Positions 18,091-26,517 of a stretch of DNA of 64,000 nt are shown one piece after another. The notes under the pieces are model-generated. The model had not been told where the DNA came from, searched no databases, and worked only from the letters and a program-made list of their open reading frames with translations. Source of the DNA: Geobacter sp. OR-1 (GTDB lineage Bacteria; Desulfobacterota; Desulfuromonadia; Geobacterales; DSM-12255). Made by a program: the position numbers and the translations under genes. Positions within the stretch are counted from its first letter, which is position 1. Each line of letters opens with the position of its first letter. The stretch covers positions 1-64,000 of the forward strand of contig NZ_BAZF01000009.1 of NCBI RefSeq assembly GCF_000813145.1. The letters are read 5' to 3'.

Positions 18091-19450
18091 TGTGGAAACA
18101 AAGCCAGGGACCGGCTATCCCACCCTTTGGGAGGACCAGGGTAAGTACCGTGGTGGTTGGGAGAAACGGGGCAAATCTGTCCGTTTGCGTCTTCACAATA
18201 GGGGTGAAGGGCTGGCGAACATTTTCTACAACCCATCCCTTCCTTCCCTCGATGACTACTACGAGCCGTGGAGCTACCGCTACGGTGACTTGACCAGCGC
18301 TCCGTCAGGGGATGACCAGCCGGTTGCGCGGCCGGTTTCCATGATCACCGGCAGAGAAATGACGATCGAAGCGGGTCCCAACTGGGACGATGACCTGGGT
18401 GGCTCGGGAATCTACGCCGCCGGTGACATCAACCTTGCCGCACTGACCACAGAGGAGCGACAACAGCTATTCCTTCTTGAGCGGCTGGTCTTTTTTCATC
18501 TCCCTCGGATCTGTAATCATTGCCTCAACCCTGGATGCGTTGCCGCATGTCCGACCGGAGCCATCTACAAGCGTGGGGAGGATGGGATTGTCCTCGTAAG
18601 CCAGGAGAAGTGCCGGGCATGGCGGATGTGCGTCTCCGGTTGCCCTTACAAGAAGGTCTACTTCAACTGGAAGACCGGGAAATCGGAGAAATGCATTCTC
18701 TGCTATCCACGGCAGGAGACGTGCCAGTCACCGGCCTGTTTTCACTCCTGTGTTGGCAGGATTCGCTATCTTGGTACCCTGCTCTATGACGCGGATGGAA
18801 TCGAACGGTGCGCGTCCCTCCCTGACCATGAACTGGTGGAGGCCCAGCGAGAACTAATTCTCGATCCAGGCGACCCGAGAGTGTGTCAAAAGGCCAGGGA
18901 AGACGGCGTTCACGAGGCGATTATTGAAGCGGCTAAGAAATCGCCAGTCTATAACTTCGTCAAAGAATGGGGGCTGGCGCTTCCGCTCCATCCCGAGGCC
19001 CGTACACTTCCCATGCTCTTCTATGTCCCGCCACTCCTGCCTGTTGCCGCCACCATGGAAGATGGGAAATACGATTTGGGCGGTCTCCCTTTTGACGATC
19101 AGGTGACGGGGCGTCTTCCCATCCGCTACTTCGCTGCGCTCTTTGCCGCTGGCAACGATCAGCCGGTCCGGGCAGCATACCGGAAACTCCATGCTGTTCG
19201 CCTTCATCGACGGCGTGAGACGGTGGGAGATATCCCGGAGGAGCTGGTACAACAGGCACTGGAGGAAGCAGGGTCCACTTCTCAAGAGGCTGAGGCGATC
19301 TACAGGATGACCTCACTTGCGACCTTTGCGGAGCGTCATGTAGTTCCACCATTCCTGCGGGAAATGGCTATCGAGGCCACGACCGACCCGTTTGAGCGGA
19401 AAGAGTCGACTGGAGCAGGCTTCATCCGCCCGCCAAAAAGAGGTTGGTAG
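18011..19450 (+). pseudogene. narH: Nitrate reductase beta subunit, 5' end deleted
   Basis: NarH carries the iron-sulfur clusters that pass electrons from NarI to NarG. Homology starts abruptly at IGCHTCSIACKNIW (18011). The usual first 15 or so residues, including the first cysteine of the N-terminal CxxCxxCxxxC cluster, are missing, and an in-frame TGA lies at 18002-18004. The rest is well preserved: CNHCLNPGCVAACPTGAI, CRAWRMCVSGCPYKKVYFNW with the Trp of the 3Fe-4S site, and CILCYPRQETCQSPACFHSCVGRIRYLG. An internal ATG at 18077 would drop four cysteines and has no ribosome site. narG is absent. A functional enzyme is unlikely. Confidence 0.85.
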
Positions 19451-19482
19451 GTAATAATCTGAGCTTCTGAGGAGCAACACCC

Positions 19483-20016
19483 ATGCAGAAAAATCGACTT
19501 TATGCCGATATCCTAGACTACCCGGCGCCAGTTCTCGTCGAAAGGCTCGAAGAGCTTCTACCGCTTATCGCAAGGGCCCATGGGCAAGCCACTCAACTTT
19601 TGCAGCAGTTCCGGGAATTCGTTGTGGGAAATCCCCTTGAGAAGCTGGAAGAGATATATACCGTAACGTTCGATCTGCAACCGCTATGTTCCCCTTACAT
19701 CGGGTATCAGCTGTTCGGCGAGGAATACCGGCGCGGCATGTTCATGGCCCGGCTCCGGGAGCACTACCGGTCCAACGGGTTCGCTGCTGGAGATGATCTG
19801 CCGGACCATCTCTGCGTCATCCTTCGTTTTCTTGCCAGCCGGGAGCCTGGGGAAGTGGAGGGTGAGCTCATCACGGACTGCATGATTCCGGCTCTAGGAA
19901 AAATGCTTGAAGGGTTTACCAAATCAACGAACCCATACCGAGAGGCGCTTCAGTCACTTCTTTTGCTGATGGGAGACTATCCAGGGAGCAATACTTCTGA
20001 GTCAGAGGAGGATTAA
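19483..20016 (+). CDS. narJ: Nitrate reductase assembly chaperone NarJ
   Basis: A 177-residue member of the NarJ/TorD chaperone family, which helps insert the molybdenum cofactor into NarG. Recognised by position between narH and narI, by length, and by YADILDYPAPVLVERLEELLPLI and DLQPLCSPYIGYQLFGEEYRRGMFMARL. A ribosome site (GAGGAG) precedes the ATG. The frame is intact, though its partner NarG is not in the island, so it may be a relic still being read. Confidence 0.85.
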   Translation: MQKNRLYADILDYPAPVLVERLEELLPLIARAHGQATQLLQQFREFVVGNPLEKLEEIYTVTFDLQPLCSPYIGYQLFGEEYRRGMFMARLREHYRSNGFAAGDDLPDHLCVILRFLASREPGEVEGELITDCMIPALGKMLEGFTKSTNPYREALQSLLLLMGDYPGSNTSESEED

Positions 20017-20018
20017 TC

Positions 20019-20684
20019 ATGGCAGATATGCTCCTCTATGTTGTGTTTCCTTATGTGGCAACGGCCCTGGCGATCGTTGGTGGGTTCTATCGATATTTCA
20101 ACGACCGGTTTTCCCTTTCCAGTCTTTCTGCACAACTCCTGGAGCACCGGCTCCTGTTCTGGGGAGTGGTCCCCTGGCATTACGGTATAATTCCGATCCT
20201 GCTTGCTCACCTGCTGGCCATTATCTTTCCCGGCTGGTGGGGTTTTCTCCTCGGTGGGCCCGACCGGCTCACTGCATTGGAGGTGGTTGGAATGGCGCTT
20301 GGAATGCTGACTTTAGTCGGCATAGTCATCCTGATCCTCCGACGGCTGGTAGACACAAAGATTCGGGCAGTGACCTCGGGCATGGACTGGCTTCTGCTGG
20401 CGCTTCTTTTTTTGCAGGTGGCTTTGGGGGTTCATGTTGCCATGACTTACCGTTGGGGCTCGCTCTGGTATCTCCACACCGCTGTTCCGTGGCTTCGCTC
20501 CCTGGCGATTCTCCACCCCGATCCATCACCAGTGGTCCATCTGCCTGTTGCAGTAAAGCTTCACATGGTGAATGCAGTCATAATCATACTGCTATTTCCC
20601 TTTACCAGACTGGTACATATCTTCACCTTTCCCGCCCGTTACTTGCTGCGCTCCTGGCAGCTGGTATGGTGGAACAAACATTAA
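20019..20684 (+). CDS. narI: Nitrate reductase gamma subunit (cytochrome b)
   Basis: The 221-residue membrane subunit oxidises quinol and holds two b hemes. Five hydrophobic segments are visible, with histidines placed as in NarI (LLEHRLLFWGVVPWHYGIIPILLAHLLAIIF and the C-terminal HLPVAVKLHMVNAVIIILLFPFTRLVHIFTFPARYL). The ATG is 2 bases after the narJ stop. The frame is complete, unlike narH upstream. Confidence 0.88.
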   Translation: MADMLLYVVFPYVATALAIVGGFYRYFNDRFSLSSLSAQLLEHRLLFWGVVPWHYGIIPILLAHLLAIIFPGWWGFLLGGPDRLTALEVVGMALGMLTLVGIVILILRRLVDTKIRAVTSGMDWLLLALLFLQVALGVHVAMTYRWGSLWYLHTAVPWLRSLAILHPDPSPVVHLPVAVKLHMVNAVIIILLFPFTRLVHIFTFPARYLLRSWQLVWWNKH

Positions 20685-20726
20685 ACCATTGGTGAGTGAA
20701 AACTGATAAATCGATTGGAGGAGCAG

Positions 20727-21275
20727 ATGAAAAAAAGGGCAACACAGACACTCGAAGAGGAACATCACATCATCCAGAAGGTTGTGGGCGTTATGGCAAT
20801 CTTGGTTGAAGATTTGGACAAAGGAAAGAAGCCGGAGGTCGGGATTCTCAGGAATCTGGTGGAGTTCATGCAAGTATTTGCTGATAAATGCCATCACGGC
20901 AAAGAAGAGAGCATACTCTTCCCACTCCTTGAATCAAAAGGTGTGCCGGTGAACGGCTGTCCCCTGGGGATTCTCATTCATGAGCATCAGAATGGCAGGA
21001 AGCTCGTTGCGGAGCTGGGCGAGGCCACCGAGGCTTATGTGGAGGGAAAGCCGGAGGGCCATAACCTTTTGCGCACAAGCCTGCAAGGATTGGTGAATCT
21101 CTACCCTAACCATATCTGGAAGGAAGACTATCTCCTCTTTCCCATGACCGACAAGATTCTGAACGAGGAAGAACAACAGGATCTGGTAGAGAAATTTGAA
21201 CTGGTGGAAAGAACTATCGGTTTGGACGTCCATCACCGGTTTGAACAGTTGGCAGCCACTCTGGCTGAGAAATAA
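20727..21275 (+). CDS. Hemerythrin HHE domain protein
   Basis: A 182-residue soluble four-helix protein likely to bind a di-iron site. Histidine and glutamate ligands appear in order: EEEHHIIQ, CHHGKEESILFPLLE, LIHEHQNG, NHIWKEDYLLFP. ATG 20727 was chosen because GGAGGAG lies 4-10 bases upstream. Proteins of this type sense or handle oxygen or nitric oxide. The place after narI and before a decayed iron-sulfur repair gene fits a nitrate/nitrosative stress module. Confidence 0.88.
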   Translation: MKKRATQTLEEEHHIIQKVVGVMAILVEDLDKGKKPEVGILRNLVEFMQVFADKCHHGKEESILFPLLESKGVPVNGCPLGILIHEHQNGRKLVAELGEATEAYVEGKPEGHNLLRTSLQGLVNLYPNHIWKEDYLLFPMTDKILNEEEQQDLVEKFELVERTIGLDVHHRFEQLAATLAEK

Positions 21276-21331
21276 AGGTCTCACAAAAGGGAGATTGCCA
21301 TTTTACACTGTTCTTCAATTAGGGAAAAACC

Positions 21332-21530
21332 ATGCACAAAACAAAATTTTAAACCACTTTTGTTAAAACTATCGGCGAGATTGTCGCCACCGATTTCCGG
21401 TTCGCCAAGGTCTTTGAAGCAATAGGATCGATTTCTGCTGTGGCGGCAATTTTTCTTTCGTGGCCCGAAAGATCGCCGTTGTTAATGGCGAGCACCACCT
21501 CGAAGTAATCCAGGTCGCAACCATTTTTTA
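21332..21530 (+). pseudogene. Decayed iron-sulfur repair protein (ScdA/RIC N-terminal part)
   Basis: From ATG 21332 the frame meets a stop after six codons, then continues TTFVKTIGEIVATDFRFAKVFEAIG. After a frame change near 21425 it continues DFCCGGNFSFVARKIAVVNGEHHLE. The phrases TIGEIVATDFR and DFCCGG are hallmarks of the ScdA_N domain of di-iron repair proteins (RIC/YtfE/ScdA). At least two lesions and no C-terminal domain make it a clear remnant. Nothing else is seen in 21276-21763. Confidence 0.65.
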
Positions 21531-21763
21531 AAAGATTGCAACCGATCCAATATAGTACATAGTTGTTTTCTGTCTGCTGTCACAAATGTTGCAACCTGTT
21601 TTTCCATCCATTTAGTAAACCCTCCTCTGTTTACCTAGTAAAATAAGGCTGTTGAACCAGGCAAAGCCACAGGATTCCCTTGGCATATTAGTTGCGCTTT
21701 ATCTGCTTAAGAGAATTACTGAGGCAGAGATGTAATAAAATAACTAATGCGCATGGGGGATGT

Positions 21764-22055
21764 ATGAGAAAAACAGGCAAAGTTACTTTTTGGGTTTCAC
21801 TTGTTTGCCTGACAGCATTACTTGCCTTAACCTCCTGTAGCGATAGCGCGAACAATTCAAATGCTGCCAGCGCCAGCGATGTCGTAGCTGCAACAGCAAA
21901 GTTGCAATACGTTGTTTTTGCCTGGAACGACTTGGGGATGCACTGTCTCAACCCATCATATGACACTGCCGTGATCCTCCCACCATACAATACCGTCTGG
22001 GCCCAGGTTGTGAAACGGGGTAATCCGCCGCAGGTTGTAACCACCGGCCTTTCGG
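21764..22055 (+). pseudogene. 3'-truncated lipoprotein of unknown function
   Basis: ATG 21764 opens MRKTGKVTFWVSLVCLTALLALTSCSDS, a lipoprotein signal peptide with lipobox LTSC. The mature part reads LQYVVFAWNDLGMHCLNPSYDTAVILPPYNTVWAQVVKRGNPPQVV. I recall this opening from larger Geobacter lipoproteins of several hundred residues. After about TTGLSV the DNA switches to kup sequence in another frame, and the frame ends at 22126. It is therefore the 5' stump of a larger gene. Confidence 0.7.
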
Positions 22056-22869
22056 TGGATTCGGCTTCAGTTCTTCGAGCAGACTCGCTGGGGCCTATGG
22101 CGTGGCTGTTACGACCACTATGGTGATTACAGTGGGGCTTGCATATTTTGTAGCAGTAGGTAGATGGAAGTGGCATCGAGTAACTGCTGGTCTGGTCACA
22201 TTGCTGTTCCTGACTGTGGACCTTTCCTTTTTCGGAGCAAACATGCTTAAAATTGAATACGGAGGGTGGTTTCCCCTGGCAGCGGGGGGGATTGTCTTCA
22301 CCATGATGACGACCTGGAGACGCGGTAGGGAAATCCTCGCAAAACGTCTCGAAGAGACAAAGGAACCTATCGAGCTCTTCCTGCTCCGGATTGCTGCAAA
22401 ACCGCCACTACGCGTTCCGGGCACTGCAGTATTCCTAATCAAGCCGATTCCCGGGACACCACCTCAACTACTCCATCATCTTGCCCATAACCAGGTCCTG
22501 CATGAACAGGTCATACTCCTCAGCGTCGTTACCAGAGAAATCCCGCGGGTATCAGCGGAGAAGAGGCTCGAAGTTGTCAGACTGGAACAGGGATTCTCCC
22601 AGGTGATCGTCAACTACGGCTTTATGCAAAGCCCCAATGTGCCGGTAGCATTACGGGAATGTGAATCATTAGGCCTGATGGTTAATCTGGATACCACCAC
22701 GTTCTACATCGCCAGAGAGACTCTGATACCTTCCTTGAGGCGCCCCGGAATGATGCTCTGGCGGGAGAAGTTGTTTTCCTTCATGACCCGTAACGCCCTG
22801 CCTGCGACCGATTTCTTCAGGATACCCCCCGAGCGCGTCGTTGAGCTGGGAATACGAATTGAAATATAG
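22056..22869 (+). pseudogene. kup: 5'-truncated Kup-family potassium transporter
   Basis: Homology begins near 22056-22070 (SSSRLAGAYGVAVTTTMVITVGLAYFV), which corresponds to a late transmembrane region of Kup. It continues through two more membrane segments and the full cytoplasmic C-terminal domain (RVPGTAVFLIKPIPGTPPQLLHHLAHNQVLHEQVILLSVV) to the normal end. Full-length Kup has about 620 residues; only about 265 remain. The pore-forming first ten helices are gone, so it cannot transport. It is joined directly to the lipoprotein stump. Confidence 0.85.
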
Positions 22870-22934
22870 ACTGGCGGGGTCTTACTTCCTGCGATGGTTT
22901 CGTTCCAAGAAAGGATGTATGATCTAACTTATAT

Positions 22935-22975
22935 GACCTTCTCCCCGGAATCAATCCTACTCTAGGGAGAAGGTC
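22935..22975 (+). terminator. Hairpin after the kup remnant
   Basis: A perfect 11-bp inverted repeat GACCTTCTCCC/GGGAGAAGGTC with a 19-base loop lies 65 bases after the kup stop. There is no direct U tract on either strand, so terminator function is only moderately likely. Confidence 0.4.
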
Positions 22976-23136
22976 GCAGGTCTATTACTATTTTTTGGGT
23001 TAGGGACTTTTCATCCCTGATTTCTCTAATCGCTTGCTCAGCAGGAATGAAAGTCTGCATAGCAGTTCAATCTTTATGGAATGTCCCTAGTCTGCAATTA
23101 TGACTTTCATGACCCGTATGGAACAATGCTGAGATA

Positions 23137-23262
23137 TTGACAAATGCCCGGTATGCCGTGTAAAAAATGTCATGATTTACATGAAAGTGTTCTGAAAGGT
23201 ATGTCATGACAAAATCTGATATGGTCCAGACACTACAACCTCGCCATCTAGGTGCTGAATGA
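23137..23262 (+). pseudogene. Promoter and first codons of a duplicated HU/IHF gene
   Basis: This copy matches the promoter and 5' end of the intact gene at 23399. It has TTGACA at 23137-23142, the operator-like CGGTATGCCG in the spacer, TGTAAA at 23159-23164, and ATG 23206 reading MTKSDMVQTLQ. After eight matching codons it diverges and stops at 23260-23262. It is a truncated duplicate lying 193 bases upstream of the intact gene. Confidence 0.75.
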
Positions 23263-23304
23263 TCATCTTGGTCACACCAGCTTCTGCGTAAACTCCTAAT
23301 TGTG

Positions 23305-23359
23305 ATTTCGGCATGCCGAAATGGTTGACTGTTGACAAGCATCCGGCATGCCGTGTAAA
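23305..23359 (+). promoter_or_regulatory. Promoter with paired palindromic operators for the island HU gene
   Basis: TTGACA at 23332-23337 and TGTAAA at 23354-23359 with a 16-base spacer form the promoter. The 10-bp palindrome CGGCATGCCG occupies the spacer (23344-23353). A second copy lies upstream at 23309-23318 inside a perfect 18-bp palindrome (23305-23322). The centres are 35 bp apart. A repressor or other dimeric regulator is the likely ligand. Confidence 0.65.
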
Positions 23360-23398
23360 AAGTCCTGACTTGCACGAAGAAGTAATGAAAGGACTGGT

Positions 23399-23674
23399 AT
23401 GACAAAAGCTGATATGGTCCAGAAGGTTAGCGATGTATCCAATCTCACTTTGAAGGAAGCTGGTGAGATTGTTGAAGCAGTACTGGATATCATGAAGGAG
23501 ACTTTGGAGAAGGGTGAGACGTTAAAAATCTCCGGGTTCGGCAACTTTGTTGTCAAGCAGAAGCAAGAGCGGAAGGGGAGAAACCCGCAGACCGGAGAGT
23601 CGATCACCTTGGATGCACGCCGGGTGCTGACCTTCAAGCCGAGCAACCTGCTGCGCAACTCAATCAACGAGTGA
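23399..23674 (+). CDS. HU/IHF-family DNA-binding protein of the island
   Basis: A 91-residue protein, MTKADMVQKVSDVSNLTLKEAGEIVEAVLDIMKE, with the beta-arm motif GRNPQTGESITLDARRVLTFKPSN. It is closer in layout to IHF alpha than to HU. It resembles the chromosomal ihfA at 12653 but is clearly a separate paralog. IHF-like proteins help build the integrase complex on attachment sites, so a role in island excision or chromatin is plausible. A bidirectional terminator follows. Confidence 0.9.
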   Translation: MTKADMVQKVSDVSNLTLKEAGEIVEAVLDIMKETLEKGETLKISGFGNFVVKQKQERKGRNPQTGESITLDARRVLTFKPSNLLRNSINE

Positions 23675-23698
23675 TATCCGACCTCTGTTGATAAAACT

Positions 23699-23732
23699 GT
23701 ACCCCATCCGGAATCGTTCCAGGATGGGGTAC
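23699..23732. terminator. Bidirectional terminator between convergent island genes
   Basis: A perfect 11-bp stem GTACCCCATCC (23699-23709) with GGATGGGGTAC (23722-23732). The minus-strand read is followed by CAGTTTTATC. It separates the HU-like gene from the convergent minus-strand operon. Confidence 0.7.
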
Positions 23733-23748
23733 AGGAGTTAATCCGAAG

Positions 23749-24282
23749 CTATTGAATTCTCTTTCCTGCACTCTTTGACCATTTCCCCATAACGTCTAGC
23801 AGTTTGCCAACAACCCGTTTGCGATCCAGCACAATGCCGAAGGATGTTTCCAGTCTGATCAGTATCTCCGGATATAACTTTGCTGCATCGTCAAACTTGT
23901 CCCAGTCCGGATGATACTCGCTACAAAGTTTCATTGCATCCTCCCCGTATGGATATGGTTGTGGGGGCAATGCATCGTTTGTCTCCGGAATCTCTTCCGC
24001 CACATTCGGACATTCATAGAATGATGTGCAGTTGAGGCAGGAAGTGCCTGACATGTTGATGGATATATTGCGCAGAAGAACCTCTTCGATGGCTTTGAGC
24101 AGTTTCTCTGCATCCGTGGTAGTGTCGATCAGGCACATCCGCGTGCTGATCAAGGCATACTCCTTCTTGAGCATGCGCGGCGGGGCGTTGAGGAACTCAA
24201 GCTTGGCGGCACGAATAAGGGTCTCTGCCAGTAGCTTGAAGCGATTGTCTCTATGGTTGACTATGCGGACACATTTTCCCAT
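23749..24282 (-). CDS. Hypothetical cysteine-containing protein
   Basis: A 177-residue soluble protein I do not recognise. It contains a cysteine group CLNCTSFYECP near the middle that could bind zinc or another metal, and charged helices around it. The start was set at the ATG at 24282 (MGKCVRIVNHRDNRFK), which has AAAGGAG in front; the open frame extends further without a ribosome site. It is the last gene of the minus-strand excisionase-integrase operon. Confidence 0.65.
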   Translation of the reverse strand: MGKCVRIVNHRDNRFKLLAETLIRAAKLEFLNAPPRMLKKEYALISTRMCLIDTTTDAEKLLKAIEEVLLRNISINMSGTSCLNCTSFYECPNVAEEIPETNDALPPQPYPYGEDAMKLCSEYHPDWDKFDDAAKLYPEILIRLETSFGIVLDRKRVVGKLLDVMGKWSKSAGKRIQ

Positions 24283-24316
24283 GTGATAACTCCTTTTATC
24301 GATGCGAATATTTAAA

Positions 24317-25267
24317 TTACCGGCTGTGGCTCTTGTCGTGGCCTTCCTGATAAGGCAGCGGACGCCAGAAGCCGTTCTTGAACAGAGACTTCGTGGCATT
24401 TCGCCACGAGGGGAGGGCGGAGAAGGCGCTCAGTTCACGGCTTAAGCCGGTGCTTATGCGGTCGGCAGCTTGAACGGCCTCGGCAATGGTCATCAGCGAA
24501 AATCGTCGATACGTGTGATTCTTGCAGGTCAGAAGATAACGCAGCGCCAGGGCACCGTCCGACCACTCATGATCTAGCTTTTGAAGATGCGGATTGAGGA
24601 CTTCGAGGGTCAGCGCTTCATGGTTGAGCAAAAAGCCGACATGGCTCAATTTCGATGTATTGGACAACGTTCTGATTTTGCCGACATCATGCATCAGGGC
24701 CGCAACAATGCCGAGTTCCCTTGTCTCGCGTGAAAACTGCGGCATGCAGATAATAATCTCTGCACATTCCAGGCTGTGTTCCAGCAACCCGCCGCCATAA
24801 GAGTGATGATTGACTCTGCTGGCAGGAAGAGCTACGAACGGCAGGGCAATAGAATCATCACCGAAAATACTGATCAGGAAGTTCCGGAGCGGCTTGCTTT
24901 CGATTACCATCACCGTTTGATGCAGGTATGGCATCAGGCAAATGAGGGGGCACTGCCAAGCCGGGATCAACTCAACCGGGTGTGCAACGAATTCCTTTAT
25001 GGTCTGTATCGAATTGACGAGACAGACACATTTCCCGTCCAGGCACTCCAGCCTGGCACTGACCGATACATGACCCATCTCCGTTAGGTCCGGCGGTCCG
25101 TAATCGGCGTCAATCCAGAGATAGCTCTTGAGCGATCCTGTCATGTCGCCAAGCTCAAAAGAGGCATACGGCGCACCACTTCGGGAAGTGCCAAGCATGA
25201 GAGCACGGATACGGTATTCACCTGAGAAGGCTGTTCCATGGCTATGTACAAGGTCTGCGATTAACAT
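24317..25267 (-). CDS. HD-domain hydrolase with N-terminal OB-like domain (YhaM/TraI_2-like)
   Basis: A 316-residue protein. The N-terminal third resembles an OB-fold nucleic-acid-binding domain (YRIRALMLGTSRSGAPYASFELGDMTGSLKSYLW), and the C-terminal two thirds carry a metal-dependent HD domain (VNHHSYGGGLLEHSLECAEII, then ALMHDVGKIRTL). The order matches YhaM-type 3'-5' exoribonucleases and TraI-domain proteins of integrative elements. The ATG overlaps the integrase stop, and GGGAGA precedes it. A role in nucleic acid processing during transfer or excision is inferred. Confidence 0.78.
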   Translation of the reverse strand: MLIADLVHSHGTAFSGEYRIRALMLGTSRSGAPYASFELGDMTGSLKSYLWIDADYGPPDLTEMGHVSVSARLECLDGKCVCLVNSIQTIKEFVAHPVELIPAWQCPLICLMPYLHQTVMVIESKPLRNFLISIFGDDSIALPFVALPASRVNHHSYGGGLLEHSLECAEIIICMPQFSRETRELGIVAALMHDVGKIRTLSNTSKLSHVGFLLNHEALTLEVLNPHLQKLDHEWSDGALALRYLLTCKNHTYRRFSLMTIAEAVQAADRISTGLSRELSAFSALPSWRNATKSLFKNGFWRPLPYQEGHDKSHSR

Positions 25268-26421
25268 TTGTTGTCTCCCTTCGTGCCGACTTTCTCGGAA
25301 AGCAGCTTGTCAAAGGCTGATCCGTCCTGTCTTGTCAGGTTTGGAACAAAGCGCGAATACACAGTGAACAGCATCCGGGTATTTACATGACCCATTTGCC
25401 TGGCGATCCATTCAGGGTTTTCCCCTGCTGCAAGCCATAACGTTGCCGTAGTATGCCGAGTCTGGTAAGGGGTCCTTCTTTTGATGCCAAGCCGCTTGAG
25501 GGCAGGGTACCAGACCCGGTTCGAAACATTGTGATAGTTGAGCGGTTCGCCTTTCCGGTTGCAGAACACGAAGGTACTCAATTTGCCGGTAACCTCTGAC
25601 TGTGATTTAAGGGCATTGTAAACCGGCAACGACATCTGGATGGTACGGTGAGACTCCTGGGTCTTGGCAGTGTCCTCCTGGCCAAAGACGATGGTCTCGC
25701 GGATATAGATCTCGCGACGGTCGAAATTGACATACTGCCACTTGAGGCCGTCAATCTCTCCGGTGCGCATGCCGGTAAAAAACCTGACCGTGTAGTAGTT
25801 GGAGAAATCCGGGCGTATATTGGCAAGGAACAGATTGGTCTCTTCAAGTGTAAACGGATCAACGTCGGTCTTCGGGACACGGAGCTGTTTAATCCCATTG
25901 CAAGGTGTGGTAAAGTTGTATCGGTCGGCTGCTTCTGCCATTATCATGCGCAATGGCGTCATGATATGATTGATCCGGTCAGCTGAAAGTCCTGTCTTGG
26001 TTCCGTTCGGTACTTTGGCGAGTGTGGAGCGGAACTTCAGGACTTCAGCCTTGGTGATGCAGCCGACTTCTTTCCCTTTGAACTCGGGGATCAGGTAGCG
26101 GTTGAAGGTTCCCTTCAAGGTCTCTTTATACGAAAATTTCCACTGTAGAGAATTTTCTTCGTACCAGGTCCAGACGAACTCCTCAAACAACGGGGTGGCT
26201 GTCGTCGTAGACTTTTCCGGTGTCTTTACTTCTTCTTTTGCCGCGGCGAATTTGCATGCCAACGGTGAATTAGGGAAGTAGGCACTGTAGTCGAAACTGC
26301 CGAGGGTGATCTCGGCCTCGATCTTCTTGAGCACCTTTTCCATTCTTTTGCGGTTATCAGAAGTCTCCGGCAGGGTTGTCTGTTCACGGCACCGGATGCC
26401 CTGATACCTGAAATCGAACAT
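25261..26421 (-). CDS. Tyrosine recombinase/integrase, N-terminus disrupted by a 61-bp duplication
   Basis: A site-specific recombinase with an N-terminal arm-binding region (DFRYQGIRCREQTTLPETSDNRKRMEKVLKKIEAEI), a SAM-like core-binding domain and the catalytic domain. Catalytic residues visible: Arg in FFTGMRTGEIDGLKW, RHTTATLWL, GHVNTRM and the nucleophile Tyr in FTVYSRF. The proper start is probably ATG 26521 (MGSIRTRKEN), overlapping the excisionase stop. A 61-bp tandem duplication shifts the frame so only the internal ATG at 26421 remains, losing 13 residues. Without the extra unit the frame reads through to MFDFRYQG. It should mediate island integration and excision at tRNA-Val. Confidence 0.88.
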   Translation of the reverse strand: MFDFRYQGIRCREQTTLPETSDNRKRMEKVLKKIEAEITLGSFDYSAYFPNSPLACKFAAAKEEVKTPEKSTTTATPLFEEFVWTWYEENSLQWKFSYKETLKGTFNRYLIPEFKGKEVGCITKAEVLKFRSTLAKVPNGTKTGLSADRINHIMTPLRMIMAEAADRYNFTTPCNGIKQLRVPKTDVDPFTLEETNLFLANIRPDFSNYYTVRFFTGMRTGEIDGLKWQYVNFDRREIYIRETIVFGQEDTAKTQESHRTIQMSLPVYNALKSQSEVTGKLSTFVFCNRKGEPLNYHNVSNRVWYPALKRLGIKRRTPYQTRHTTATLWLAAGENPEWIARQMGHVNTRMLFTVYSRFVPNLTRQDGSAFDKLLSEKVGTKGDNKC

Positions 26422-26428
26422 CAGCAGA

Positions 26429-26517
26429 CTGTTCTCTTTACGCGTACGGATGCTACGGACGGCGATTTCGTTTGCGGCGGTAAGCCGATCTGTTCTCTTT
26501 ACGCGTACGGATGCTAC
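26429..26517. repeat. 28-bp direct repeat at the integrase start
   Basis: Copies at 26429-26456 and 26490-26517 are identical, giving a repeat unit of 61 bp. Each codes for the conserved N-terminal SIRTRKEN of the integrase. Because 61 is not a multiple of 3, the duplication puts the start codon out of frame with the rest. Confidence 0.9.

Noticed and set aside
18077-19450. Treating narH as an intact gene starting at ATG 18077
   Set aside because: The homology starts upstream at 18011 without a start codon, the first four-cysteine cluster would be lost and there is no ribosome site.
22102-22869. Treating the Kup fragment as a complete small transporter
   Set aside because: It contains only the last membrane segments and cytoplasmic domain; the ion pathway is absent.
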